Origin: JAADHY01 sp964428935
Lineage (GTDB): Bacteria > Planctomycetota > Planctomycetia > Planctomycetales > Planctomycetaceae
Direction: 5' to 3'
Assembly: GCA_964428935.1 (NCBI GenBank)
Contig: CAYSAG010000095.1
Coordinates: forward strand, 1-16,511
DNA: 16,511 bases
Numbering within the stretch: the first letter of the stretch is position 1; each line of letters begins with the position of its first letter. Positions 6,950 through 14,415 of this stretch are shown in pieces. Both the position numbers and the translations under genes were made by a program. The notes under the pieces were generated by a model that saw only the letters and a list, made by a program, of their open reading frames with translations, had not been told where the DNA came from and searched no databases.

Positions 6950-8056
6950 ATGTTGGTGGGCGTCCCTCGCGAGATCAAGCAGGATGAGTACCGCGTGGCC
7001 ATATTGCCGGTGGGAGTGGAGGAGCTGACGCGAGCCGGGCACCGCGTGTTGATCGAACGGGGCGCTGGCGTCGGAAGTGGAATTCCCGACGAGGTTTACG
7101 CCGAGAACGGGGCCGAAATCGTCGACTCGGCCGACGAAATCTACGCCCATTGCGACCTGGTGGTGAAAGTGAAGGAACCGCAGCCCAGCGAATGGCCCAA
7201 GCTTCGCCCTGGCCAGATGGTCTTCACCTACTTTCACTTGGCTGCGGACGAGTCGCTGACCCGTGCTTTGCTGGAAACCGGCATTACCGCACTGGCTTAC
7301 GAGACGCTGCGTGGGCCGCGCGGCGACCACCCTTGTCTGACGCCGATGAGCGAGGTGGCGGGACGAATGAGCATCCAGGAAGGGGCGAAGTATCTGGAAA
7401 GACCGCAGGAAGGACGGGGAATTCTGCTGGGCGGCGTCCCAGGCGTGGCTCCAGCACATATTGTCATTTTGGGAGGCGGTGTGGTGGGCAAGAACGCCGC
7501 TCAGATCGCGGCCGGCTTCCAGGCCGACGTCTGCATCCTCGACATCGACGTCGACCGACTCCGCTACCTGGAAGACATCATGCCGGCCAACGTCAATACA
7601 CTGTTCAGCGACCGGCACACAATCCGCGAGCAACTGCGCCGAGCCGACCTGCTGATCGGGTGCGTGTTGATCGAGGGGGCTCGGGCGCCCGTGCTCGTCC
7701 TCCGCGAAGACCTTAAGTTGATGAAGCCGGGAGCCGTGATCATTGACGTCGCCATCGACCAGGGCGGCTGCGTCGAAACCTCTCACCCCACGACCCACTC
7801 CAACCCCACCTTCATCGTCGACGGCATTGTCCATTACTGCGTGACGAACATGCCGGGAGCCGTCGGACGAACGAGCACTTACGCTCTGTGCAACGTTACC
7901 TTTCCGTACGTGTTGCGGCTGGCCAACCTGGGACTGCGTGAAGCTTGCCGCCAAGACCCCGGCTTCGCTCACTCGGTCAACATGCACGCGGGCAAGTTGA
8001 CCAACCAGGCCGTGGCCGAGACATTCGGCATGCCTTGGGAACCGTTTCGTCCGTGA
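6950..8056 (+). CDS. ald: Alanine dehydrogenase
   Basis: Catalyses reversible NAD-dependent deamination of L-alanine to pyruvate and ammonium, so it can release or assimilate ammonium. The 368 residues match the usual length of about 370. The residues known to bind substrate and drive catalysis fall at their standard positions: R15 (EYRVA), K75 (VKVKEP), H96 (TYFHL) and D270 (DVAIDQGG). The Rossmann fold shows GGGVVG (175-180) and D198 for NAD binding. The C-terminal region with TNMPGAVGRTST (299-310) is intact. The ATG at 6950 follows an excellent Shine-Dalgarno, AAAGGAGGAG (6935-6944), and the protein begins MLVGVPREIK as in the family. It is divergent from nadC, with a promoter-like pair upstream. 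The next gene starts 61 bases downstream and may be co-transcribed. Confidence 0.96.
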   Translation: MLVGVPREIKQDEYRVAILPVGVEELTRAGHRVLIERGAGVGSGIPDEVYAENGAEIVDSADEIYAHCDLVVKVKEPQPSEWPKLRPGQMVFTYFHLAADESLTRALLETGITALAYETLRGPRGDHPCLTPMSEVAGRMSIQEGAKYLERPQEGRGILLGGVPGVAPAHIVILGGGVVGKNAAQIAAGFQADVCILDIDVDRLRYLEDIMPANVNTLFSDRHTIREQLRRADLLIGCVLIEGARAPVLVLREDLKLMKPGAVIIDVAIDQGGCVETSHPTTHSNPTFIVDGIVHYCVTNMPGAVGRTSTYALCNVTFPYVLRLANLGLREACRQDPGFAHSVNMHAGKLTNQAVAETFGMPWEPFRP

Positions 8057-8117
8057 ACGCAGTGAGTCGGAGCGAGCGTTGGCCGAGCGGTGACAGAGGA
8101 AATAGAATACGGGGGCC

Positions 8118-8957
8118 ATGACTCAGACCGATCACCTGCTTAATTGGTTTCGCCGTCCGCGGTTGAACCGCGGGACTTTGATCCTTTCCTTCACCGGGTG
8201 GATGGACGGTGGCGACGTCTCGACCGGCACGGTGCGACGGCTGGTCGAGCTGCTCGACGCCGACCCAGTGGCGGAAATCGATCCCGACCCTTTCTACATC
8301 TTCAACTTTCCCGGCTCGATGGAAATTGCCGCTCTGTTTCGGCCGCACATCGAGGTGGAGCGCGGGCAAATCGCGGCGATCGACCTACCTCGAAACACGT
8401 TCTTTGTCCACGAGCCGGCTGACTTGGCCTTGTTCATTGGGAAGGAGCCGAACCTGTTGTGGCGAACTTTCGGCGACTGCCTGTTTCGGTTCGTGCGCGA
8501 GGCGGGCGTCAGCCGAATCATTTTTGTCGGCTCCTTCGGCGGGTCTGTGCCGCACACCCGCCAGCCTCATCTGTACTTCACCTGCTCGGACCCGAAGCTA
8601 GCCTCCGAGCTAAAACGTTACGGGCTACGGCCTTCGCAGTACGAAGGGCCGGGCTCGTTTACCAGCTACTTGATGACGCGAGCCTCGGGCGAGCAGGTCG
8701 AGATGTTCTCGATCGTCGCGGAAATTCCCGGCTACTTGCAGGGGACCAACCCCGTCTGCATTGAAGCGGTCAGCCGGACACTGGCGAAAATCCTGAAGCT
8801 GTCGCTGGACCTGGATGAGCTGCGAGCGGCCAGCACGCAGTGGGAACTGCGGATGTCGAGCTTGATCGAAGAGGACGAGGAGCTGGCCCGCAAGGTGCGT
8901 CAGTTGGAAGAGGAGTACGACAACAACTTGCTGGAGACCAATCCGGACCTGCCGTGA
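8118..8957 (+). CDS. PAC2-family protein
   Basis: A 279-residue protein of the PAC2 superfamily. Eukaryotic and archaeal members include proteasome-assembly chaperones; bacterial members are largely uncharacterised and are common in actinobacteria and planctomycetes. Visible family features are the early strand and loop LILSFTGWMDGGDVS (21-35), the FNFPG segment (62-66), IIFVGSFGGSVPHTR (134-148) and the GPGSFTSYL region (177-185). The C-terminus (about 244-272) is a charged helix, probably a coiled coil (SLIEEDEELARKVRQLEEEYDN). No signal or membrane segment is seen. The ATG at 8118 has only a GGGGG stretch close by, so initiation may be modest. The downstream zinc-ribbon gene begins 53 bases later. 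No proteasome or Pup genes are in this window, so the role is open. Confidence 0.82.
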   Translation: MTQTDHLLNWFRRPRLNRGTLILSFTGWMDGGDVSTGTVRRLVELLDADPVAEIDPDPFYIFNFPGSMEIAALFRPHIEVERGQIAAIDLPRNTFFVHEPADLALFIGKEPNLLWRTFGDCLFRFVREAGVSRIIFVGSFGGSVPHTRQPHLYFTCSDPKLASELKRYGLRPSQYEGPGSFTSYLMTRASGEQVEMFSIVAEIPGYLQGTNPVCIEAVSRTLAKILKLSLDLDELRAASTQWELRMSSLIEEDEELARKVRQLEEEYDNNLLETNPDLP

Positions 8958-9010
8958 CGGCCGTCGTACGGGCAGGACCGGTCCGGGCCCCAGCGACCGG
9001 AGGAACGGCC

Positions 9011-9220
9011 ATGGCTGTGACCAATTGCCCGGAGTGCGGTCACACGATTAGCACGTGGACGGTGCGTTGTCCCGGTTGCAGCCGGATTGACTTCAAGCCG
9101 ATCTTGTACCTGTTGCTTTGGTTAGCCGTTGTGGCAGGCGGCTGTTGGTGGTGGGTTTCGAAGCACGGGCTGCCCGCCGGCTTGGACGCGGCGGCTTGGA
9201 AATGGCCGTTCGTCCAATAA
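9011..9220 (+). CDS. Zinc-ribbon membrane microprotein
   Basis: A 69-residue protein with a four-cysteine zinc ribbon at the N-terminus (C6, C9, C20, C23 in CPEC and CPGC knuckles) followed by one membrane segment (about 30-49, rich in Leu and Trp, with three consecutive Trp at 46-48) and a short Trp-containing tail. The ribbon would lie on the cytoplasmic side if the Lys/Arg residues near it obey the positive-inside rule. The ATG at 9011 is supported by GGAGGA (8999-9004) six bases upstream. A longer in-frame start at 8840 lies inside the PAC2 gene and adds unlikely Arg/Gly-rich sequence. It follows the PAC2 gene by 53 bases on the same strand and may be co-transcribed. Function unknown. Confidence 0.75.
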   Translation: MAVTNCPECGHTISTWTVRCPGCSRIDFKPILYLLLWLAVVAGGCWWWVSKHGLPAGLDAAAWKWPFVQ

Positions 9221-9237
9221 AATGACGCCGCGTCTTC

Positions 9238-9279
9238 CGGCCGTCTCTTTCGGTGCGGCCTTGTGACGCTCGACGGCCG
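9238..9279 (+). repeat. Inverted repeat between microprotein and enolase-family gene
   Basis: Perfect 8-bp arms, CGGCCGTC (9238-9245) and GACGGCCG (9272-9279), flank a 26-base loop. It lies just after the microprotein stop and could be a transcript end or a leader hairpin of the next gene. There is no U-run. Confidence 0.3.
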
Positions 9280-9318
9280 CAAGTCCCGAAGTGTCTTTCA
9301 CGGGAGGCCACCAAGCCG

Positions 9319-10470
9319 ATGAGGATTGAATCGATTCGGACGCACTACTTGCGCGCGGAGCTGGACGAGCCGTTCTCGTACTCGCAAATGGAAGTCTCGG
9401 CTCGCGAAACGCTGCTGGTGGAGGTCATCGACGAGTCGGGCGCGACCGGCTGGGGTGAGTGTGCCGGGCCGGGGGCCGTCACGCAGGCAGCCGTTACGTT
9501 CGTCCACGCGCCGAAGCTGATTGGCGGCAACCCGCTGCAGACGGAAGTCCTGTGGCAGCGAATGTGGCAAACCAGCAACGACTTCTCCCGCCGCGGACCG
9601 CTGCTGGCCGCTCTGTCCGGACTCGACCTGGCCCTCTGGGACTTGAAAGGCAAGCTGCTGGGCCAGTCGGTCTCGGAGCTTTTGGGTGGACGCTTCCGCG
9701 ACGAGGTGCCCGCCTACGCCACGGGCCTTTACTTCCGCGACCTGCCCGAACCGGACCTGATTGACGCCTTGCTGGCCGAAGCCCAAGCCCACCACGAGCA
9801 GGGGTTTCGCGGGCTCAAGCTGAAACTGGGCAAGAACGTCGAGTTCGACTTGTGGCTCGTGCAGTCGATGCGAGAAAGCTTTCCGGAAGCGACCCTAATG
9901 GCCGACGCCAACCACGCCTACGACCTGCCGGAAGCCTTGAAGGTCGGTCGGGCATTGGAGGAGCGAGGGTTTGTGTGGTTTGAGGAGCCGGTCGCCGCGG
10001 AGCAGCCTCAACTGTTCGCGCAGCTGCGGCGCCGCTTGGACCTGGCTTTAGCTTCCGGCGAGACCCTGCAGACTCGCTACGAGTTCCGGCGGTTGATTGA
10101 AGCCGGCGGTGTCGACCTCGTCCAGCCGGACCTGACTTACTGCGGCGGTCTGACCGAGGCGTTGAAGGTGCGTGCTTTGGCCAACGCGTGGGGCGTTAAC
10201 GTCATTCCACACGCCTGGGGCACTCACGTTACGCTGGCTGCGACGGTTCACTTCTTGGCCTCCAGCGTGCGCGAGCCGGGACGGCTGGAAGCCGGCAGTC
10301 TGCTGGCGGAGTGTGACCGCAGTCCGAACCCGCTGCGTGAGCACGGGTTCGAGGTCCCGCTGGCGATTAAGAACGGGCTGATTCGTGTGCCGACCGCTCC
10401 CGGCCTGGGCGTCGAAGTCGACCCGGACGCCCTGAAGGAGTTCCGCGTGCAAATGACCGAGGTCAAGTGA
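9319..10470 (+). CDS. Enolase-superfamily enzyme, mandelate racemase/muconate lactonizing type
   Basis: A 383-residue cytoplasmic enzyme of the enolase superfamily, which abstracts a proton next to a carboxylate and binds Mg2+. Numbered from the ATG at 9319, the capping domain is about 1-125 and the barrel follows. Visible active-site residues are K167 and K169 (KLK at the end of barrel strand 2), metal ligands D196 (MADAN), E222 (FEEP) and E248 (SGET), then D271 (VQPD) and H298 (IPHAWGTH). The Asp-His pair spaced by 27 residues is the dyad of the mandelate-racemase subgroup, so acid-sugar dehydration or racemization is more likely than the succinylbenzoate-synthase reaction. GGGAGG (9302-9307) lies 11 bases upstream of the chosen start, and an in-frame start at 9253 is less family-like. 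The substrate is not deducible; no sugar-pathway genes adjoin it. Confidence 0.88.
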   Translation: MRIESIRTHYLRAELDEPFSYSQMEVSARETLLVEVIDESGATGWGECAGPGAVTQAAVTFVHAPKLIGGNPLQTEVLWQRMWQTSNDFSRRGPLLAALSGLDLALWDLKGKLLGQSVSELLGGRFRDEVPAYATGLYFRDLPEPDLIDALLAEAQAHHEQGFRGLKLKLGKNVEFDLWLVQSMRESFPEATLMADANHAYDLPEALKVGRALEERGFVWFEEPVAAEQPQLFAQLRRRLDLALASGETLQTRYEFRRLIEAGGVDLVQPDLTYCGGLTEALKVRALANAWGVNVIPHAWGTHVTLAATVHFLASSVREPGRLEAGSLLAECDRSPNPLREHGFEVPLAIKNGLIRVPTAPGLGVEVDPDALKEFRVQMTEVK

Positions 10471-10573
10471 AGCCGCGCCGGAACTGAACAGGCTCGGGCG
10501 CGGAACACGGTCCGGCCAACGACCGCTTCGGACCAGCGAAACGGGCCGGCCGGCGCAGCTCCTTCCAGCGCAC
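10471..10573. terminator. Convergent intergenic region with GC-rich hairpins
   Basis: Between two converging genes. Possible stems are CCGCGC 10473-10478 with GCGCGG 10498-10503, GGTCCG 10509-10514 with CGGACC 10529-10534, and the palindrome GCCGGCCGGC (10545-10554). No U-runs follow, so termination here is only plausible by position. Confidence 0.25.
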
Positions 10574-11845
10574 TCAGAACGTGACAATCATGTCCACGGC
10601 GAACGTCGTGAAGTTCTGGCTGCGGCCCGGGTTCCAGTCGTGGCGTAGTTCGGGTCTGAGCGTCAGGTTGGCGTGTGGCTTGACGTTCGCGCCGAAAGTG
10701 ACCTCGTACTGCGAGTTCCCGTTGCCCTTCCACCACTCGATTCGAGCGCCTAGCGAAACCACGTTCGACAGCTCGTAAAACACGTACTGGTTCAGGCCGT
10801 ACTGGTGGTTGGCGCCGGCCGAGTTGAAATCGGGAGTAGTTTCGACCAGGTCCGACTGCAGCACGTAATTCAGCCGGTCGGTCACGGCAACGTCCAGCAC
10901 CAGACTTTGGGCGTAGCCTTCGCCGCGGTGGCCGAAGTCACCCAAGGACGCAAAGTAAATGAGCGTTGCCTTGTCGCCGAGCGCCACCTTGGCTCCACCC
11001 ATGACGTTGCTTCCGCCGGACCGGTCACCGCCGAACAGCCGGTCGAAGCCCGTGTCCCACCCGGCGCTCCAACCCGCGTACACCTCGACGTTTTCCAGCC
11101 CCGAGTACGTCGCCAGAACGCCCGTGTGCGTGTAGGGTTCGGAGTTGAAAAGCGTGTAGGTGTGGCTGTAGAAGAAGTTCTGCGGGGCCGGAACCACCTC
11201 GTACCCGTGCAGCGTGTAGAAGTGCCCCAGCTGCACCAGCCAGTCCTGGTAGGCCAAGGTCAGGTACAATTGCGGAATGGCCCAGCCGTAGGAACCGTGC
11301 TGGAAGCTGGGCGCCAAGTCCCAAACGCCCGGGTTGTTGCCGAAGCTTTGCGTGTCCGGACCGTCCAATCCGTAGACGACGTCGGCCCGGTAGCCCCAAT
11401 CGAGCCCTTCGGACCCGTCCGCCTGTCGTTCTGCGTACAGCCAAAACTGGTGCAGACCGAACTGGCTGTCGTGGTTGTTGAACAAGCCATTGGAGTGGCT
11501 GTGGTAGCCGAATTGGACCCAGCCGCCCAGTCGGTCCTGTCCAGGGGATTGACCGAACAGCTCGAACGGCTCGGACGGGGTCTCGCAAACTGCTCCGCCA
11601 GCGGCTCCGTCGCAAGGAGCCAGTGCAGCGGCGCGACCGGAGGGGTCGGAAGCGATTGAGTTCTCGACGCGCGCCGAGCCGCACTCGGCTGGACCGGCGG
11701 AGCCGACCGTCGTCGCGCCAGCCTGGTCGCCGCTCGCCAGCCACGACAGGTTCCACCACTCGCCGGCCGACACGTTCGGCTCTAGCACCGCCGACAAACC
11801 GACGCCACACACCGCCCCCAAGACGACTGCCCACAATTTTCGCAT
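10574..11845 (-). CDS. Outer-membrane beta-barrel protein (putative OmpL-like beta-barrel porin-2 family)
   Basis: A 423-residue secreted protein predicted to form an outer-membrane barrel. It has a signal peptide (basic MRK, hydrophobic 4-21, likely cleavage after VSA at 27), then a low-complexity Ala/Gly/Ser spacer with three Cys residues (about 28-105). The barrel region runs from about 106 to the end, with alternating aromatic/hydrophobic strands, and finishes on Phe (VDMIVTF), a typical barrel end. The segment GHFYTLHGYEVVPAPQNFFYSHTYTLFNSEPYTHTGVL (207-244) fits the planctomycete BBP2-type proteins as I know them. I chose the ATG at 11845 because GGAGG lies eight bases upstream (plus-strand CCTCC 11854-11858) and the signal peptide begins at once. 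It is divergent from amt. Solute specificity cannot be told. Confidence 0.82.
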   Translation of the reverse strand: MRKLWAVVLGAVCGVGLSAVLEPNVSAGEWWNLSWLASGDQAGATTVGSAGPAECGSARVENSIASDPSGRAAALAPCDGAAGGAVCETPSEPFELFGQSPGQDRLGGWVQFGYHSHSNGLFNNHDSQFGLHQFWLYAERQADGSEGLDWGYRADVVYGLDGPDTQSFGNNPGVWDLAPSFQHGSYGWAIPQLYLTLAYQDWLVQLGHFYTLHGYEVVPAPQNFFYSHTYTLFNSEPYTHTGVLATYSGLENVEVYAGWSAGWDTGFDRLFGGDRSGGSNVMGGAKVALGDKATLIYFASLGDFGHRGEGYAQSLVLDVAVTDRLNYVLQSDLVETTPDFNSAGANHQYGLNQYVFYELSNVVSLGARIEWWKGNGNSQYEVTFGANVKPHANLTLRPELRHDWNPGRSQNFTTFAVDMIVTF

Positions 11846-11867
11846 TCGCGGAGCCTCCTCTGCGTTC

Positions 11868-11904
11868 AGCGGGTTCACCCGCTTCAGTCTCCGTACTGAC
11901 TGAA
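11868..11904 (-). promoter_or_regulatory. Two abutting inverted repeats upstream of the beta-barrel gene
   Basis: AGCGGGT (11868-11874) and ACCCGCT (11877-11883) form a near-perfect 16-bp dyad. Directly adjoining it, TTCAGTC (11883-11889) and GACTGAA (11898-11904) form a second perfect 7-bp inverted repeat with an 8-base centre. They begin 10 bases upstream of the ribosome binding site of the barrel gene, so they could be a repressor operator or a leader structure that controls translation. Confidence 0.4.
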
Positions 11905-12409
11905 AATTCCGATTTCTCGGCTACCTTTTTCGGAACCAACCCGCTCGTCATGCACCGCCGAGTCTGGTTTTTGGGTTTGCGCCGGAAAAACTCGCCCGAC
12001 TTCGGTGGCAATTTCGGCAAGGTCACCCCATTTTCCAGCCCCGCGTCTTTGTCAGCCGCTCGGCCCGCGGAAGCGAAAACCCGACGGGCGTCGGCGACCT
12101 GTCTTGCCAACCAAGCCGGCAACCTTGCTTCCTGCGTGCGCATTCGCCGCGACGGCCAGCCACCCGAATTTCTTCAACGCGTCGGCAGCTCGAAAACCAT
12201 TTGACTGCTCGAAGCGAGGCGCCGAGGGCTCGGCAATTCCTGCAGCAACAAGGTTCTCGCTGACTGCTGACCGCGGTCGATGCAAAGGCGGTTCCAAAAG
12301 ACTGGACCGAATTCTGGCACGTCTTGTGCGACAAGCGGCTCGACCGTCGGCTTCGAGGCTGCGCACCAAAGCGCTTCCCTTCACGAGGACGAAAAGGCGA
12401 GTGGCACAC
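11905..12409. other. Long divergent control region between barrel gene and amt
   Basis: About 500 bases with no convincing gene. Frames that stay open across it are Arg/Ser/Pro-rich and lack ribosome binding sites. It includes the palindrome GACCGCGGTC (12269-12278) and the sigma-54-type promoter described separately. I found no convincing NtrC-type site (GCACC with a mirrored GGTGC) by eye. Confidence 0.45.
12314..12330 (+). promoter_or_regulatory. Sigma-54 (RpoN) promoter of amt
   Basis: CTGGCACG (12314-12321) followed by GTGC (12326-12329) matches the sigma-54 consensus YTGGCACGrNNNTTGCW. The -24 GG and the -12 GC are separated by exactly 10 bases, as required. The only loss in the -12 core is G for the first T. 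Transcription would start near 12341, about 70 bases before the amt ATG. Ammonium transporter genes are classic NtrC/sigma-54 targets, so the placement agrees with function. Confidence 0.65.
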
Positions 12410-13819
12410 ATGAAACGAGCATTTCTGACGGCCGCCGTGTTGTTGCTGGCTTGGACGGCCCCAGTTGCGACGGTCCGAGCCGCGGACGACCAAGCGTCTG
12501 CGTCGTCCAGCATTTCGGCTCCCCCACAAACTGCAGCGACCGACGCAGCGACGGCCGAAGAACCAGACAAAGGCGACGTGGCGTGGATGCTGACGGCCAG
12601 CGCCCTGGTGCTCATGATGACCGCTCCCGGCTTGGCCCTTTTCTACGGAGGCCTCGTCCGGAAAAAGAACGTGTTGAGCGTCATGATGCAGTGCGTGTTC
12701 TTGATGGGCCTGATGTCGATTGTTTGGGCCCTGTGGGGCTACAGTCTGGCTTTCGGCGGGAACAACCCGTTTGTCGGCGACTTCCGTCACTTGCTGCTGC
12801 GGGGCGTCTTGCCGGAACGGTCCCCGTCCGGACAAACGCACGTGCCGATGAGCGGCACCATTCCGACGTCCGTTTTCATGGTCTTCCAAATGATGTTTTT
12901 CATCATTACACCGGCGCTGATTTGCGGGGCGTTTGCCGAGCGGATGAAATTCAGTGCCATGGTGTTGTTCATGCTCCTGTGGGGCACCTTCATCTACTGC
13001 CCCGTCGCTCACTGGGTCTGGTCCGACTCGGGCTGGCTTTGCGAATGGAACCGACAAGCTTTGTTTCCCGCTTTGGACTTTGCCGGTGGCACGGTCGTGC
13101 ATGTGAGCTCGGGCGTGTCGGCTCTGGTGTGCGCTTTGGTCTTGGGCCGACGGTTGCATTACGGGCGCGAGCCAATGCCGCCGCACAATTTGACTTATAC
13201 GTGCGTTGGAGCGGCTCTGCTGTGGGTCGGGTGGTTCGGGTTCAACGCGGGCAGCGCGTTGAGCGCCAACGCGACGGCGGCGAACGCCTTTGTTTCCACG
13301 CACATGGCGGCCGCCGCGGGCGTGGTCGCCTGGGCGGTGGCCGAGTGGCTGCACGACAAGCCGACCATTCTAGGAGCCTGCTCGGGTGCGGTCGCCGGAC
13401 TGGTCTGCGTTACGCCGGCTGCCGGGTCGGTGAACCCGATTCAGGCTCTCGTGCTGGGAGTCGCTGCGGGCGTAGTCTGCTACCTGGCCTGCACGCGGCT
13501 CAAGGCTCGGTTCAACTACGACGACTCTTTGGACGCATTTGGCGTCCACGGAGTCGGGGGGACGCTGGGCGCTCTGCTGACCGGTGTGTTCGCCAGCAAG
13601 AGCGTAACCGGCGGCACGTTTGGATTGCTCGAAGGGAACCCGACGCAACTGCTGAACCAACTGGTCGCTGTCGGCGCGACGGCGGCGCTGTCCGTCGTGG
13701 GGACCGTCGTGCTGCTCAAGGTCGTCGACGCTCTGGTCGGATTGCGCGTGGCCGAAGACGACGAGGTGAAAGGGCTCGACCTGACACAGCACGGCGAAGA
13801 AGGGTACATTTTCCTCTAA
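12410..13819 (+). CDS. amt: Ammonium transporter, Amt family
   Basis: An inner-membrane channel for ammonium/ammonia of the Amt/Mep/Rh family, 469 residues with about 11 mature membrane helices. It has a cleavable signal peptide (MKRAFLTAAVLLLAWTAPVA, likely cleavage after VRA at 24) and an acidic, Ala/Ser-rich linker (about 25-55). Residues equivalent to E. coli AmtB are present: F163 (FQMMF) and F278 (GFNAGS) of the gate, W204 and S282 of the external site, D223, and the twin pore histidines H231 (VHVSSG) and H380 (FGVHGVGG). A short cytoplasmic tail ends EEGYIFL, which is where PII docks. The ATG at 12410 follows a weak AAAAGG. A GTG nine bases upstream is in frame and equally possible. 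A PII gene follows 257 bases downstream, the usual partner. Confidence 0.95.
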   Translation: MKRAFLTAAVLLLAWTAPVATVRAADDQASASSSISAPPQTAATDAATAEEPDKGDVAWMLTASALVLMMTAPGLALFYGGLVRKKNVLSVMMQCVFLMGLMSIVWALWGYSLAFGGNNPFVGDFRHLLLRGVLPERSPSGQTHVPMSGTIPTSVFMVFQMMFFIITPALICGAFAERMKFSAMVLFMLLWGTFIYCPVAHWVWSDSGWLCEWNRQALFPALDFAGGTVVHVSSGVSALVCALVLGRRLHYGREPMPPHNLTYTCVGAALLWVGWFGFNAGSALSANATAANAFVSTHMAAAAGVVAWAVAEWLHDKPTILGACSGAVAGLVCVTPAAGSVNPIQALVLGVAAGVVCYLACTRLKARFNYDDSLDAFGVHGVGGTLGALLTGVFASKSVTGGTFGLLEGNPTQLLNQLVAVGATAALSVVGTVVLLKVVDALVGLRVAEDDEVKGLDLTQHGEEGYIFL

Positions 13820-13829
13820 GCGTGTTGCC

Positions 13830-13864
13830 GGCTGGTCTCCGTCAGCCCTCACTCGGGACCAGCC
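13830..13864 (+). terminator. Stem-loop after amt
   Basis: A perfect 8-bp stem, GGCTGGTC (13830-13837) and GACCAGCC (13857-13864), with a 19-base loop starts 11 bases after the amt stop. There is no U-run, so it may be a transcript-stabilising hairpin or a partial terminator that sets amt and PII levels apart. Confidence 0.35.
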
Positions 13865-13874
13865 CCAAGGCCCG

Positions 13875-13965
13875 CGTCGGTCGGCCCTCGCCGACGACGT
13901 CTCCGCCAGCGCGCAAGCGCGGTGGACAAGACGACGTGCCGCTGCCGCGGCGAGCACACGTCGTC
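13875..13965 (+). promoter_or_regulatory. Inverted-repeat cluster in the leader of the PII gene
   Basis: Three more stems lie before the PII gene: CGTCGG 13875-13880 with CCGACG 13891-13896, CGCGC 13910-13914 with GCGCG 13917-13921, and a perfect 9-bp pair GACGACGTG 13930-13938 with CACGTCGTC 13957-13965, whose loop holds GCCGCGGC. This is dense for 91 bases. No known riboswitch is recognised. Confidence 0.3.
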
Positions 13966-14076
13966 AAGACTGCAAACGCCCCAGTGTGGCGTCCCGGCCA
14001 CCACACGATTCGGAGACTGGTCTTGGTTCAACCGGACCGGACAGGCCCGTTGTAGAAGAACAGGCGGAGGTGCTCG

Positions 14077-14415
14077 ATGAAGAAGATCGAAGCCATCGTC
14101 CGGCACTACAAGCTGGAAGAAATCAAGGACGCGTTGACCCGAGTCGGCGTGGTGGGCATGAGCGTGACGGAAATCCGCGGGTTCGGTCGGCAGCGAGGCC
14201 ACAAGGAGACCTACCGAGGCACCGAGTACACGGTCGACTTCTTGCCGAAGATCAAAATCGAAGTGGCTGCGCCGGACGACATGGTCGACAAGATTGTCCA
14301 GACAATCGTCGAAACGGCTCGCACGGGCGAAACCGGCGACGGAAAGATTTTCATCACCGAGCTGGTTGAAGTGGTTCGCATTCGGACCGGCGAGCGCGGC
14401 CCGGCCGCGCTGTGA
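14077..14415 (+). CDS. glnB: Nitrogen regulatory protein PII
   Basis: A 112-residue PII signal protein that senses 2-oxoglutarate and ATP/ADP and, when linked to amt, binds and closes the transporter. All functional positions are canonical: the G37-R38-Q39 stretch that opens the T-loop, Y46 and Y51 in the T-loop (Y51 is the uridylylation site in proteobacteria), K58, the TGDGK B-loop (86-90), and R101 and R103 of the C-loop. The ATG at 14077 has GGAGG (14066-14070) six bases upstream. Position downstream of amt makes GlnK an equally fitting name; glnB and glnK cannot be separated by sequence alone. Whether Y51 is modified here depends on a GlnD enzyme that is not in the window. Confidence 0.96.
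   Translation: MKKIEAIVRHYKLEEIKDALTRVGVVGMSVTEIRGFGRQRGHKETYRGTEYTVDFLPKIKIEVAAPDDMVDKIVQTIVETARTGETGDGKIFITELVEVVRIRTGERGPAAL

Noticed and set aside
6638..8119. 493-codon minus-strand frame over ald
   Set aside because: Antisense to a fully conserved alanine dehydrogenase; composition is His/Arg/Val-rich without domains.
8840..9010. Longer start for the zinc-ribbon microprotein
   Set aside because: It would lie inside the PAC2 gene and add Arg/Gly-rich residues; the ATG at 9011 has its own good ribosome binding site.
10805..11659. 284-codon plus-strand frame inside the beta-barrel gene
   Set aside because: Antisense shadow of the barrel coding strand with no recognisable features.
12005..12409. 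N-terminal extension of amt by 135 codons
   Set aside because: The extension contains the sigma-54 promoter and control DNA, and the signal peptide begins at the ATG at 12410.
12280..14055. 591-codon plus-strand frame over amt
   Set aside because: Arg/Gly-rich out-of-frame translation of amt, with no domain.
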